Source: Telopea speciosissima (taxonomy: Eukaryota; Streptophyta; Magnoliopsida; Proteales; Proteaceae). From it: 64,000 nucleotides of DNA. Below the pieces are notes generated by a model. That model saw nothing but the letters and a program-made list of their open reading frames with translations. It ran no database searches and was not told the origin of the DNA. The translations under genes and the position numbers were made by a program. Positions 45,778 through 58,279 of the stretch are shown here, piece by piece; positions within the stretch are counted from its first letter, which is position 1, and each line of letters opens with the position of its first letter. The stretch covers positions 66,364,755 through 66,428,754 of the forward strand of contig NC_057922.1 in assembly GCF_018873765.1 (NCBI RefSeq), written 5' to 3'.

Positions 45778-47146
45778 TTCTCTCCATCAACAATGAAGGA
45801 AAACATTCACCTTAATGAATACCTTCAATTTGTCAGACAAAACAAAACAGTATAAGATGTTGGGGGACACTCCAAAGTGCAGGTGAGTGACTTAATGAGA
45901 ATTCCCACTCCCAATGGACCCAACCCAATCATATGATTAGAAAATGACATCTTAAGGGTATATTATTATTATATATTATATAAATTAGAAACTTAATGAT
46001 GAAATAACAACGCTTTGACAACAATATTTTTCATATAAAATCGTAATACACTGAATAAAAATAGAAGATAAAGAATTTTCCAAATTAAACCGGATCACCT
46101 ATCTTTATGTATATATAGAGGTTTCATAGCTATTAATTATAGTATAAATTTCTATAATAGTTAATTAGTTTGCAGGTCATTCATCGTTCAATATTGTTCT
46201 ATTTCATTCTATGAGTGAAGTGATGTGATGAGACGAGACCAAATAGTAGTTAGGGTAAGTCGTCCTCTCCTTGAATTGAGCTGTATTCTTCTTCCTTGAA
46301 CTGTGAGCTGTATATGATTTGTACTTTCGAAATGAAATGGGAAAAAACCAGTCCACCTACCTTACCTGTGAAAAGCAATCCAAGTCTCTAATCCAATACT
46401 CTAATCCCCAATACTCTAATTAAAAAACTTAGAACCAACAATAAACAAACAAAATGTTTAATATGAGGTGCTACGTCAATGGGCGAAGCTGAAGATGTTA
46501 TTGGCCCAAACCCTCTCCTAACCTTAGGTAGTTTTTTTTGTGACTTGAACACGTGACTATGGTGTCTAATTTTGATACCAAATGTTAGATACTTAATCGA
46601 TACGTAAAAATTTCAATCAAACTCTTTAACCTATCCTATACTGGCCTAGTTTAACGCACATACATTAGAGTGAAGACCTTTCTTTAAACACATAACAACT
46701 CGCGACTCTTCAAACGAATACAAGAATTAGAGACACACATAACAGGAATTGAATAACCAATAAGAAGCAGTAATTAACTAACGAATTGAAGGAAGATAAT
46801 TCAGAGAAAGAAAAGGAAATTAAGACTCGCAGACAATAATAAGTAAAGAGAATTACAAATCCCCATCAAGAATTCAAGATTCAAAACGCACTTCTAGTTC
46901 TCTAGAATGGATTAAATCTTTAATCCTCAACAAACAGTTCACACTTGATGGCTACTGAATTAATTAACTTCGTTTTCTTCTTTAACTTCTCCTCTCTTTT
47001 TTATGGTTCCTACACCGCTACTTCAATTGTTATTAATTCCTTGAAGAAAAGGGGGGGAAATTTACAATTAAAAATTTATAGTCTCTTTGTGTGGGTGAAT
47101 AGAATTACAAGCATAATAAGCATGCATCAATGTTCTTCCTTCATCA
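45778..47146. other. AT-rich intergenic DNA downstream of the second SAUR gene
   Basis: No supported gene; it probably contains the 3' UTR of the minus-strand SAUR gene at its right end. Confidence 0.45.
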
Positions 47147-47533
47147 TCAGCAAGCGTAGAACTCGACGAGCTCATCTAAAGACTCAGGCTGTGGCTCTGC
47201 GTTCTCCAGCATCCAAAGCATATGTTCGAACAATACTACTTCGCACCCGACCGTCATCGAATCCGACCCGTCCGATTTCTCCAGAAGCTCACGAAATAGA
47301 GGGTGGTCAATGACGTCGGAGCTGATAAGGTACCGCCGGCGAGACTTCCCAACGTACACCGGCTGAAATCCTTCCGGAACATTTCCGCCGCCGGGGACGG
47401 CTACAGAGTCTTCGTCATCGGAAGGGTTAGCGGCGGCGATGGAGCTGCCGTTGTTGCTACGCCCGAACTTGTTCATTGATTGCCATCTCTTTAACACCGA
47501 CTTCAGCTTCGTTAGCTTACCGCCTTTCGCCAT
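47147..47533 (-). CDS. SAUR-like auxin-responsive protein, intronless
   Basis: The single exon encodes 128 residues. The N-terminus is basic (MAKGGKLTKLKSVLKRWQSM), followed by a Ser/Asn-rich acidic linker. The SAUR core spans about residues 50-114 (NVPEGFQPVYVGKSRRRYLI, HPLFRELLEKS and CEVVLFEHMLWMLENAE), and the protein ends ELVEFYAC. Length and both ends match a SAUR subgroup with this N-terminus. Part of the usual EEEFGF segment is shortened to GSDS. A TATATA box (about 47730-47737, minus strand) and a GA-rich leader (47639-47656) lie upstream. The role in auxin-related growth through PP2C-D inhibition is inferred from the family. Confidence 0.93.
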   Translation of the reverse strand: MAKGGKLTKLKSVLKRWQSMNKFGRSNNGSSIAAANPSDDEDSVAVPGGGNVPEGFQPVYVGKSRRRYLISSDVIDHPLFRELLEKSDGSDSMTVGCEVVLFEHMLWMLENAEPQPESLDELVEFYAC

Positions 47534-47729
47534 TTCTGATTGGGGAATTTTGGGGTTTTACGTTGTATCGCAATTACAGGTTCTCCCAAATGAATGAGAG
47601 AGAGGAAGACTGAGAAATGCTCTACTGTGGAGCGAAACGAGAGAGAGAGAGAGAGACTTTGAGATAGAGATGGAGAAACTTGAGGAGAGGGTTTGGTTGG
47701 GAGGATGAGAAAGAACGAAGAAGGTTCGT

Positions 47730-47737
47730 ATATATAA
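47730..47737 (-). promoter_or_regulatory. TATA box of the minus-strand SAUR gene
   Basis: TATATA on the minus strand, about 200 bp upstream of the ATG (47533) and before the GA-rich leader. It is the only strong TATA box near the start. Confidence 0.55.
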
Positions 47738-48073
47738 AAGAAGGAACAGAAAGGGGAAGCAGCGAAAAAAAGTTTTAGTTTATTTTGGAGGGGAGCTACA
47801 GTTGTGGGGTCCACTGTTAGATAACAGCGAGGACCTTAATTTGTTGGCAAAACCTGCAGCGGTTTCACTTTGAAGTTTGAGTTTACAAACAGACCCCTTA
47901 TTTTCTCTACTTTCAAAAACAAAAAACAAAAAACAAAAAACAAAACAAAAAAGTTAAACTATAACCATCGTTTAGAGGATATTAACGAATATGCCCCTAT
48001 TGTTGCCACTAAAATCAGATTTATTTATTCCAACTTTTACCGACCTATAAAGAGAGAGAGAGAGAGAGTAAGA

Positions 48074-48248
48074 GATCCTCTACTGCCGAGTTGCCCGGTA
48101 AGACCGTGCTGCCTAGACACGATACTGTGTGTAAAGATTGCTTTATCCTCACTCAAGCAAGGCATTTGGGCAAGGGTAAGACGAATATTGTACGTAATAC
48201 CGTGTTTGAACAGCACGATCCTGCCGAGCAATTCGGCAATAGAGGATC
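48074..48248. mobile_element. MITE with about 38-bp terminal inverted repeats upstream of SAUR
   Basis: The left arm GATCCTCTACTGCCGAGTTG matches the inverse of the right end with a handful of mismatches over about 38 bp; the total is 175 bp. It lies about 540 bp upstream of the SAUR start codon, preceded by a (GA)n tract (48049-48068). Confidence 0.75.
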
Positions 48249-48717
48249 CAAATTCGAGAGCATGATAACCTTCCACAAAGACATCAAACCCTCCTCCCAC
48301 CGCATTGTTGAACTAAGAACCTGTTTTTAAAGGGCCTAGGGCTGGTGTTTTAACCCTAGAAGAGGTTGAGAGGGTAATCGAACTGAATCTCTATTAATCA
48401 TGTCCCATTTGATAGCATATGATAATGTGGATTAAATCTCGAACGTTCCATTTGATAGCCCTGACAATAGATAATCTCGAAGTCGCTTTATTGCGTAACA
48501 ATCTGGAATTTATTTGTTTTGATAAATTCATCATTGTACAGCAAAAGGTGAGCTTGCCAAGACACACCCAATTACAAGGTTTCCTCCATCAAATGTCCTT
48601 TCTACCCCTATTGATTTTCCAAATAACACTGGTACCTGCAGCAGTCTTTGAGGAGAGGAGCAAAGATGAAAATTTACTCCCCTCAACATATGGGAGGGGA
48701 ATAATGATGGATTAAAA

Positions 48718-48931
48718 TTCTCTTCATTGTGGGTATCTTGCGGTGCATTGCAGTGCGGGTTGAGAGGTCGTCATATAGAAGAAGCTTTATCCAACGATGC
48801 GAACTCGATGCAATACAATTTTTCTTTTCTTTTTTCTCGAGCTCGGCACTGTTGAATATCGCAATTTTCACATGTCGAGCTCTTAGGCCTGCACTACAGT
48901 GTGGCACAAGATGCCCACACTGCAGAGAACC
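48718..48931. mobile_element. MITE-like foldback with about 42-bp degenerate arms
   Basis: The left arm (TTCTCTTCATTGTGGGTATC) is similar to the inverse of the right arm (TTCTCTGCAGTGTGGGCATC). Both continue to a GCAGTGC-like end. The element is 214 bp, with no ORF. Confidence 0.55.
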
Positions 48932-48984
48932 TTACATATTTATTGAGAATGAAAGAAAACACATTCTATCATAAATAATAATGT

Positions 48985-49500
48985 AAAATGGACATGGCCC
49001 AAGGCCCGGTCCAAGTCACCCTCAAGGGACAGGTTGGACCCAACCCATGCATGGGAGAGAGCCGGCCACTTAAATGGCTGACTCTCTCCACCACCTCTTT
49101 GGTCCATTCCTAGTATGAGTTTAAAAGGGGGGTCTTAGGGTTTTGGTTATAAATAGAGGACTCCTAACCCTAAGGCCACATAACTAGAAACCAAATTTTC
49201 TCTCTCTCTCTCTCTCTTTTCTCCAAGTATTTGCGTTCTCTGTGGGACTTCATCTTTTCTTAAAGATATATGATGTGAAGTTTTCTATGGAGAATTGTTT
49301 CAAGATATCTAGAGATTGAAGAAGATTTGTTCATGTGCTTGTAACCAAAAACTTGGTTCTTGATCTTTCTTCCAATATCTTCCCATATACATTCAGGTAT
49401 GATCCAAACCGAATTTATTTAGATCTTGAATCAATTGATCTAACAAACAAAATCAAGTTTATCTTCGCTCACACTCAAGAGAAAATCTCTTAATTCATAA
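48985..49500 (+). other. LTR-like or promoter-like sequence with TATA box
   Basis: TTATAAATAGAGGACTCC at 49149, a (CT)n leader at 49199-49217 and later donor-like AG/GTATGA near 49398 look like an LTR U3-R-U5 or the 5' end of a lost gene. No coding sequence follows. Boundaries are not resolved. Confidence 0.3.
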
Positions 49501-50411
49501 TATTTGATTTTGATTGCACTAAGACAAAGTACATTGGACCTTAGAGAATAGGGATACGAATTAATAATGTCATTCACTATTCCAAGTGTTCAAGTGCTCA
49601 ATCAAAAGGTCAAATCACATCATATGAATTGATTCTCTCTTCACATGTAGAAAACTTTCACTAAAATATATGAGACTTATAAATATAAATTAATTGTCAA
49701 TGTGTTAAGGGTTTTGGTAGCATTTTTTAAAGATCACCCTTTTGATGCCAATAGGCACCCAAGTATTGGTTGTTTTTTGGTTTTACATTCCTTCCTTTCT
49801 ACCCACTTAATTGGAATAGTATTTGTGGGGTATGCACCTAGTTTTACCATGTGATAGTGTGATTTGGTAATTTAGATTTTTTTTTTGTATAAACATTGTT
49901 TGGATATCAGGCATGGTCTGAAATGACTATGTCAAATATCACTCTCAAAAATCAGTTATATGAGCTCCTATGTATTGGTAATATGGTATGCATCTACTTG
50001 ATAGCTGATGTCACTTAGTCAACTTTGTTTGGCTGATACTTAGCATATAAGTAGTGAACCTCAAAATTAATTGTATGTCCATAAAATTTTAATTCCATTT
50101 GACGTCCCGTGGACGTTATTGTGTGCAGTTCAAAGATGGGATCTTTATCCCCTTTAGTTGCCTGTTTAGCCTAGTTCCCCAGTGCCCCTAACAAGGGGGG
50201 CGTGATTATCATTTCACCTCTGCTTGACCACTATGTCCGGGTGGGAACCCCCCCTCCTATTAGAGGGATTGGAGAACTAGGCCAGATGGGAAACTAGAGG
50301 AGACAATTTTCCACTCAAAGATACCCTCTAAATTTTTATAGACCAAAAGCAGATGTCCCCAACCTTTACAAAATATAATATATATATATATATGATAGTT
50401 AAAAAAAGGGA

Positions 50412-50558
50412 AAGAGATCTCTACTTGGTGGTGTTTCCTATGCCCTCTCACAGGACACCATAAGATGACGCCTTTGCCCCCTAGGTAGATATCCAGGTGT
50501 GCTCACCCATTGGCCCAGATGCTTGTACAAAGACCATGCGATCAAGTAGCGACCTCTT
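50412..50558. mobile_element. MITE, copy A of a two-copy family
   Basis: It is 147 bp with terminal inverted repeats AAGAGATCTCTACTTGGT and its degenerate partner (AAGAGGTCGCTACTTGAT read inwards). It is closely related to 58057-58201 throughout. No coding sequence. Confidence 0.75.
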
Positions 50559-51600
50559 GCCCGTTAAAAAACACATGAGTTAATTTTGTCGCTTGAAGAG
50601 CTGAATTGTTTTGAAAGCAAAAAAAAGGAGAAAGTTTTTGCCACCTCTTCATCTACAATAATGTGATTTTATGATTTGGACTTTTAGAGGGTCAGTTTCA
50701 TCATTAAATTCACCTCTATTGTATGCGGTTGAAAGTACCTCTCCCCACGCTCATGGTGTGATTCAAGAAATTCTCTCTTCAAGATGGGTGCAAAAAATAA
50801 ATAAATAAACATCAGGGTCAAGGGCGTTTTCCGAATCAATCTTGTTTTAAGTACCCTTTATTAGGTTCCAAACAGTCTAAGATTACTAATTAATATTTTC
50901 TCTCTTGTTTCAAGTTTTTAAGTTAAAAACTCCAACATTGGTAGTTTGATAACATGTAATACTGTATAATGCCAAGGAGAAGCGATTAATAAAAAAAGAA
51001 GAAAAGAGTGGAGGAGAGAGGGAATTGAAAGTGACAAACATGTGAAACCATAATTCTCAATCAGCAAATGGTCTCAAAACTGTTATCTTGTTAATAGTGT
51101 TTGTTGATTTTATATGACTTTCTTAAGAAATTAAGAAAATAATAATTAAAACAATAGAGCTGACTTTTCCACACCAACGAACAGTAGTAACTACTTTTTC
51201 GGTTTTTAATTAATTATAGTTTATTCTATAATGATTCTTAAGCCTAGAATATTTTAACACTTTTGTTTCTAGAAAGATTCTTGAAAGGCTAACTAATTAC
51301 TTTCATCAACTTCAAATGGCAATTATAAGTTTGAGGTTATGGTTGTTTAAACATTTTGGATTGTGTGAATTTTATATTGAGATTTGAGGCAATAATATAC
51401 TTAAGAATTTCGAGAGAGCAAAAAAAAAAAAAAGAGAACCTAATGTGTTTGGGAAATATTTTTCACAAAAAAAAAAAAATAGAGATAACAAAGTCCATTA
51501 AAAAGATTTCATGAAAAACATTGCTTTTTATGTAGAGTGTAAACTTTAATTTCAAATCCATCCCTTGAATTCTTATTTAAGAACTTATTACTTACATAAC
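50559..51600. other. AT-rich intergenic DNA, nothing recognised
   Basis: No domain-bearing ORF or clear repeat structure beyond A-runs. Confidence 0.5.
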
Positions 51601-51601
51601 A

Positions 51602-51672
51602 ACAGCTGCCTAGCGCAGTTGGTTAGCTGTGATGCGCTTCATGTCCATACTCACCAGCTGAGGTCTTGAGAA
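51602..51672 (+). other. Possible tRNA-derived SINE fragment
   Basis: TAGCGCAGTTGG matches the tRNA/SINE A-box consensus, and a weak B-box-like GGTCTTGAG follows about 45 nt later, then an A-rich tail. It is too degenerate for a tRNA gene. Confidence 0.3.
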
Positions 51673-51860
51673 AAAAATAAAAAAATAAAAACTTATTGCT
51701 TACATTTTGAAAAACCATTTCATGAAAAACACAAGGCAGCATAGAAATAATGTCATGGACAACACTTGCTATGGCTAGCATGAGATTGTAGCATGCCCAT
51801 GTCTCCCCAAGGGGACTTAGATGCTACAAGAATTATAGTAGAAGAGATGAAAAATAGACA

Positions 51861-51986
51861 GTTTGGTATCCATTCTTGGAATAGATTCTAGGTCTAGAAC
51901 GCATTCCGAACCCTGCTTTTTTCTATTTTCTCACCTCAAACTGCGTTTTAGACGAAGAATCTATTTCAAGAATGCACATACCAAAC
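51861..51986. mobile_element. MITE with GTTTGGTAT inverted termini
   Basis: A 126-bp element starts GTTTGGTATCCATTCTTGG and its inverse end reads GTTTGGTATGTGCATTCTTG, with shared AATAGATTCT inside both arms. No TSD longer than 3 bp could be fixed. Confidence 0.65.
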
Positions 51987-52584
51987 ACAACCTAACAAGT
52001 TATAAGGATAATTTGTTTGATACTTTTGAGAATCAATAAATTAAAAGATGTGGAGATATATACCATCCTACCAACATCTCTAATTTTATAGTTTTTTTAG
52101 TGCCATAATAAATAAAATTAAACATGCAATATTTGCTAATCAACTTCACCAATGTCAGGCGTTTATTTGTTCTCCTAAATTGAAGGGCACCTACTCGATC
52201 ATTAGAAAAAGATATAGGGTATGAGACCAAAGAAAGGAGTCTTTAGCATAATTATTCATATATAGAAGAAGTTGAAGTATATATCAATCTTAAATTAAAA
52301 TGAACAAGTACGAATTACTATTCAACATGAAGAGGGACGAAGAGATTATCTATTTAATTAATAAATGATTTTGCAAAAGACAAATGAAGGTTAGTGGTTC
52401 TCAAGATTCTATCACGTCCTCATCTAATCATTTGGATTCAATTTTTATTAAACCCACTTCTTATTTATTGAAATAAGACATATTAAACTCTGTTTGGACA
52501 AAATCAATGAACCTATATGTTTAGGAAGGTAATGCTATTCGATTCTCTTTCAGAAACACAATCCAATCAAGTTAATAAAATGTT

Positions 52585-52589
<5 letters not shown>

Positions 52590-52621
<32 letters not shown>
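52590..52621. repeat. (CT)n microsatellite
   Basis: About 15 CT dinucleotides. Confidence 0.9.
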
Positions 52622-52625
<4 letters not shown>

Positions 52626-53103
52626 AACCCCTAATGAGTTCAACTGTTGAAGCATGTGCTTGAGGAAATCAAGTTCGAGAGAGATGAGTAGTTCAGTAAT
52701 CTAAGATTTTACAGGTATTGAGGCATGTGCTTAGGCATATCAGGGTATCATTAGAAGGATCATTGTCAGGTGATAGGGCTAATTTCTCTACCAGCAGAGA
52801 AAGGGATTGTCTAATGCTTTCATTGTTTTGTTAATACATAAAACTTGCTGATCCCAGAAAAATGTTTTACGGGTGGATGGTTGGATCTACGTAAATTTTT
52901 ATGTACATATACAAAAGAAATTTTTTGAGATTAGCCATTTAAGAATACCCTCTCATATACGTGGTTGATTATTTTCTTTGCAATTGTTGAAAGAAATGGA
53001 GGAAGCCTTGTAAATTAATTTGGTTCTTTGGGAATTCGGGGTGAGTCCACAAAGTACCACTTGGGTGTCAATCCAAAACCTTAAAGTGTTAGGTGGAGAG
53101 AGT

Positions 53104-53445
53104 TGTTGGTTGGGGGTACGATGTCTTGTATTTTGTCACTTGGATTTGGGGGTTTGATTCTAAAGGGCTGTTAAGAAGCCGTTAAGAGGCCATAGGCTTC
53201 GAGGGAAATTTTTTGAGGATTATATGGGTTTTTTGGTATATTTTATACATAGGGTTTCGCTATAAATTTGTAGTAAGATTTCTTTAATTCTCTGTAATGC
53301 AATCTGAAAGAAGTGTGAGGACAAACGGTTATAACTCTATTCTCCATTGATATTACTCAACCAAATCTCATCTTTGTGATTGTTTGTTTGTTTGCGAATT
53401 TTTTTTTTTAGCTTGCATCAGTATAGCTAGATTTCGTTTTTTACG
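53104..53445 (+). mobile_element. Degenerate copia-like LTR related to 45325-45777
   Basis: It shares the start region (GGGGGTACGATGTCTTGTAT), the middle (GTAATGCAATCTG and CTATTCTCCATTGATA) and the TTTCGTTTTT end with the 45-kb copy, but lies on the opposite strand. Its 3' terminus is eroded and no TSD is visible. Confidence 0.5.
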
Positions 53446-54579
53446 AGAGTTTAATGATATATTAAGACACATCCAAGATCTTGGTTATGTGAAACTATTT
53501 GTCTATAACTCCCCCCATATCATATCTAAGCGAGCATATAGCTTTTTAAGGAAAAGCAAAGGCGAGTTTTGAGGTCAAAAAGTATTGAATGAAACAAAGT
53601 GGCTGGTGGTGGATGATGAGAAATAGTGAGTGTGACCAGACACGGGACATGTTGTTGTTCTACCAGATATGGCAAATCAATCCTGAAGATCTCATGTTTT
53701 GTCCATTTCAATTCAACCAATTCTACTTCGGATCATGTTGGATACAGCTGATCGATTTTAATGAACAGTACAGAGTCTACTGACACATGAAACACTCACA
53801 TGGGAACGAATCCAAAATCGTATAAGGAAATTTGATTGATGTTATTCTTTCTTTTTTTTTTTTTTTTGTCTTTTTCCTTCAGTTTGTCACCTTTTACAAA
53901 TTAACAAAGAGGCATGCAGGAGGAGCAATTAAGGTTATACATTCTTATACTTTCTTTCAAGAACACCATAGGAATTTAAAAAACTCCAGGTAGAGCCCAA
54001 TTTGTTGCCAGCAGCGTTTCGAACATAAATCGGGAATTGAATCATATCAAAAGAATCAGCATAAACTGATTCAGATTGGAATCAGTCCCCGGAACCTTAG
54101 AATCAATTGTTATTGGCGAAGCCAAGTCTCATCTTAATCCAAGAAGTACTGATGATTCTTCCCCAAAATTGATGATCCCGAATTTTTTAGAGTTTCTCTA
54201 TATTGTATTGTGCGAGACCCTATCTTTATCATTGAAATAGCAAAAGCTTATCTAATCGCTCCTAGCATCATCCTTTAGATCTAAAAACACATCGATTCTA
54301 TGATTTATTGGCATGAATCGATCAAATTGAATCAGCCGGAATTGAAATTGATCACGATCAATTCTAACTTAAATCGACCAATTCACCCATCTGATTCTGG
54401 ATTTCTAAAATCGCAATTGCCATGATGGTAACCGGAGGGCTTCTAAATGCGGCAATCCAGCAGGTCGGGCAGATTGAGAGGGGGAGTCTCAGACGCAATG
54501 CTTTTCCCTAACCCGCCACCTCAGATGATCCTTAAAACGTTTCCGGCCCTAAAAACTAAAAAGCCTTATGGGTTTTAAT

Positions 54580-55140
54580 CATTTAAGTTTTCCCAACCGT
54601 GCACTACAAATAAAGTATCTGCTCTAAAACAGGGACAGATGATTTTTTGTCGATGATGTACAATTGGAGGTGTTGCCGCCGGAATGTTTGCTCGATGATG
54701 TGGAGACCTGCAAAAGAAGAGGACATTGAAGAGGCCCAGAGCGGATTCCGAGGAGAGACTCTTCGATTCCAAAGTCAGTCCGACAGAACAGTAAGAGAAG
54801 GGTACTGAAAGAGTCAAAGTCAGAAAAGTGAATGTACCTCTTCGTGATCTCCCGTTGTCTTTATATAGGGCTTACAGTTACCGAGACAGTGAAGGCTTCC
54901 ACTTCCGTACGCCTCTCACCTGACCCCTTAGTTGGGTTCCGTGCTCCCCAAGTTTAGGGGTCATTCCCAATGCGATCGCGTCAGTGATCAGAGTCCCACC
55001 AGGAATGTGGTATGTCACGTTGAGAGTCGTGCGGCACAAGTTGCCATCAACGTGTTTGTTTCCCATTGGCGGGCCATTGTGTGGTATAACAGGGGGCATC
55101 TATGGTCTTAAGGAAAACATGGAAACAATCCCTCCGCAAA
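54580..55140 (-). mobile_element. Degenerate LTR-like sequence, gypsy type
   Basis: The arrangement resembles the LTR of element 2 read on the + strand: CCTGCAAAAGAAGAGGAC, then GATTCCAAAGTCAG, then a TATA-like TTATATAGGG (54861). This suggests a diverged relative in minus orientation. The ends are not resolved. Confidence 0.35.
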
Positions 55141-55159
55141 AGGGGGGTTAAGACTGCTT

Positions 55160-55560
55160 ATATTTACCCCTCCCAGATATTACAGTAGCGAGTACATGGT
55201 GTGCAATTTTAGCCACAATATGTTGGTTAATGAGGTGGTCAAGATATCTATATTTTTTTTGGTAATAAAAGTCTTTATTAAAATCCACGTAAAACACACA
55301 TGGAAGGAAAAGAGCACATCTCCTCCTGGATCCATGGAATGGAAATGGACAAAATCGTCGTACACAGTCACCAACAATGCCCTCCAAGTCAGCGAGTCAG
55401 CCAAGTTGTTAGTGTCTCATGGAACAAAGTTGAAAATACAACATACAAATTATGAAAACAAGAAGGTAATATCTTCTAAGATTGATCCAATGTGCAAAGG
55501 TGAAGATGAACGATAATTTTGAGGATAGGAAATAACGTTCTTGTTGTTTGATCCAAATAA
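55160..55560 (-). mobile_element. Possible LINE 3' end fragment
   Basis: On the minus strand AATAAAGACTTTTATTACC followed by an A-run resembles plant L1 3' ends. A short frame (DSLTWRALLVTVYDDFVHF) precedes it. No RT domain is left. Confidence 0.3.
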
Positions 55561-56109
55561 CAGCTTCACAAAATCCTCAAAGATCAACTTCGGCATTGCC
55601 GATCAGAACCTGCATCCCAACGGTTGTAACCGCTTCTTGCATCCCAACAGTTGTAACCGCTTCCTGCACTTGCTCCAGTACCGGAAAGCCCATTGCTAAT
55701 GTCTGTATTTGCTGAAATTTTGAAAATATGACGACTATGCTCCATTATTTGCGGCAAAGGAGTGATACTTCTTAATGAATACGAAGGACAAAGAGAGACA
55801 TCGGTAAGGGTAAAGTGGAAAACATATCGGTAAGTTGGTTTTGGGAAGATATTAGATAGAATATGAAGAACAAGGAACATGCACAAGGAGAACAGAATAC
55901 TAACACCAACATGAAACTTGTAAATCAATTAAAAAAAAATTTTGAGTTACCATACCCCTACTTCCCTACATGGGACAACAGCAGTATGTTTGCACCATCA
56001 ATGAAAGAAGAGGGATCTTCAATATAAGAAAATAGTTAAAATGTAAACAGAGACCGAAAATAGGGGGAGAGAGAGAGAGAGAAGAAAGCCTCGGGAACAA
56101 AGTCAGATG

Positions 56110-56860
56110 GTCAAGATTGAGGATAAAGAGATACCTCAAAGTGATTATTTTAGATATCTTGGATCTATCGTAACTAAAGACGGTAATAGAGAAGATGATG
56201 TTTCCTAACAAATTAAACTAGGATAGTTGAAGTGGAGAGGTGCAATCAGAGTTCTGTGTGATCGGTGTATCCCTTTAAAACTCAAAGAGAAATTTTATAA
56301 GACTGCCATACGACCGGCTATGATGTATGGTGTGGAATGTTGGATCGTAAAAAAACGACACATAGACACACTATGCAAAGATAAAGATGTTAAGATGGAT
56401 GTATGGCAAGACTAGGAAGAATAAAATAAGGAATGATCATATTAGAGCTGAGTTGGGAGTGACCCTATACTTGAGAAGCTACGAGAGAGGTCGTTTGAGG
56501 TGGCATGGTCATGTTCAATAGAGTCCTTGAGATGAACCAGTATGGAGGAGCGAGTTGATTCAAATTGACAGATCTACAAAAGCAAGGGCCAGGCCTAAAT
56601 TGACCATAAGAGAAGTAGTGAGAAAATAAAAGCACAGTTTGGGCCTTGCCCCTAGTATGGCCTCAAATAGAGCTGAGTGAAGGGCTAAGATCCATGTAAC
56701 CGACTCCATTTAACTGGTTTTCCATGTGCTTCTTTTAATGGTTTTATATTCTCGTCTTTTTACTATTACTTTTAGTTTATTATCTTTGTTGAACCTGCTA
56801 TCTCGACCAAGTGTAGCATCTCTGGACTCTGGAGGTTAGAAAGAAGATGTAAAAGATGTA
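56110..56860 (+). pseudogene. RTE-type LINE reverse transcriptase, C-terminal remnant
   Basis: The frame reads FRYLGSIVTKDG, then LKWRGAIRVLCDRCIPLKLK, then FYKTAIRPAMMYGVECW, a combination typical of the C-terminal half of RTE-like plant LINE reverse transcriptases. Several stops and frameshifts follow, and the upstream catalytic part is missing, so the copy is 5'-truncated and dead. Confidence 0.75.
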
Positions 56861-56869
56861 TTTGGAGCG

Positions 56870-58040
56870 CGCCTCCCTGGCTATAAAAATTCAACTATTC
56901 AAAAATTTTCAATAATATATGTAGAGCATTAATTTGTATCAGGAACAATCTTTTGGAAAGTTGTCCAAAACAAAGGTATTTTTGATGGGATTTGCAAATA
57001 AGCACAAGTTGAGTTGACAAATCAATGAGGTTAGACTCGCAATGAATGTCAGTTATTAATTGGCGCACAATCTTAGAGGAAGGTAATGTCATTGACTTGC
57101 TTGCTCAAGTGTGTTTTGCATGTTGAGGTTTTACTAGCCCTGTTTCAACGGCTGCTTTCCACTTATGGCCTCACTCTACATTATAAGACTTAATTAAACA
57201 GTTATTTATCCAAATCTAGGGCTCTAAACAGTCCAAAAATCAAAGCAAATAACTGTGAATTCATTTGAGATCTGAGTATCAAATCCGAGATACCAGACAT
57301 CCAGTTAACCACAAATGAGGAAAAAGATTTCCCATCTAAATAATTTAATTTAATTAGGTTCAATTGAACAATAGGGAGTCAATGTAAGAATTGGGTTCAT
57401 TTTAGAGGAATTGGGTTGATGGGTTCAATTGGGTTGCATTTGGTTCAAGTGGGTTCTTTGTTTGCATGGTAATAGTGGACTATAGGAAGGGGTTGATGGT
57501 CATTTCAAATGAAAAGGGTACCATTACTACCAAAATGCATGAACATGCATGGGATCTAGGGGGTAATAATTAGGGGCAATTTGGAAGTTTACCTAACTTT
57601 ACACTTAGAACAGAAGGGACTAAGAAAACGTAGGAGTTTACTCCCATTTTTACTTTGTTGCTGTGAGAGGGTTAGAGTACAAGAGAGAAACTTAAGGAAA
57701 AGAGTGGAAAATCCATGGTGGTTTGGGCCTGTGAAGCTGGGAATTCGTAGAACAAGTGGAGAAAGGAACATGGAGGAAGCAAGGAGAGGAAGAGAGGAAA
57801 AAAATTAGTGGCATTGAGAGAGATTGGGGCTGTAAATTAAGGAGCAAAGGAAGGAGGAGCTAGAAGCATGGAATTTGAAGAGCAAAAGCTAAGAGTGGGA
57901 GTTGATCTTCAAAAAGGTAGGTTCTTTCACCTTCCAAATTTCTGGTTTTGTTTAGAGAAGGAATTTCAGAAATAGAAGAAGTAGATAAGGACGAAAATAA
58001 ATAAATAAAGGAGGTGCTGGAACTGGATGCCTGGATGGTT
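56870..58040. other. Intergenic DNA, possibly part of a degraded LTR
   Basis: No domain-bearing gene. The AG-rich stretch at about 57640-57930, ending in a donor-like AAG/GTAGGT, resembles the transcribed part of long Tekay-type LTRs, such as 31560-31700, but the boundaries are unclear. Confidence 0.3.
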
Positions 58041-58056
58041 GGGCGCTGAAGAGAAA

Positions 58057-58201
58057 AAGATCTCTACTTGGTGGTGTTTCCTACGCTCCTCTTACATGGC
58101 ACCTTGAAGTGATGCCTCTGCCCCCTGGATAGATATCTAGGCGTGCCCCCCCATTGGCCCAAACGCTTGTGTAGAGACCATGCGACCAAGTAGAGATCTC
58201 T
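58057..58201. mobile_element. MITE, copy B of a two-copy family
   Basis: It is 145 bp with inverted termini AGATCTCTACTTGG. It is collinear with 50412-50558, sharing GGTGGTGTTTCCTA and GCCCCCT(A/G)G(A/G)TAGATATC phrases. Its right terminus is better preserved than that of copy A. Confidence 0.75.
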
Positions 58202-58279
58202 GAAACAAATTATGGATTTTTTTTTTTCCGTTATGAAAGTTTCTCGGGGCAACTTGTAAATAGGCAGAAAAACTGTTTT

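Noticed and set aside
47870..48265. 131-codon + strand ORF near the SAUR promoter
   Set aside because: It spans a poly(A)-rich stretch, a GA repeat and a MITE; a chance frame.
51602..51672. tRNA gene
   Set aside because: Has a good A-box, but the B-box and acceptor stem are absent; at most a SINE fragment.
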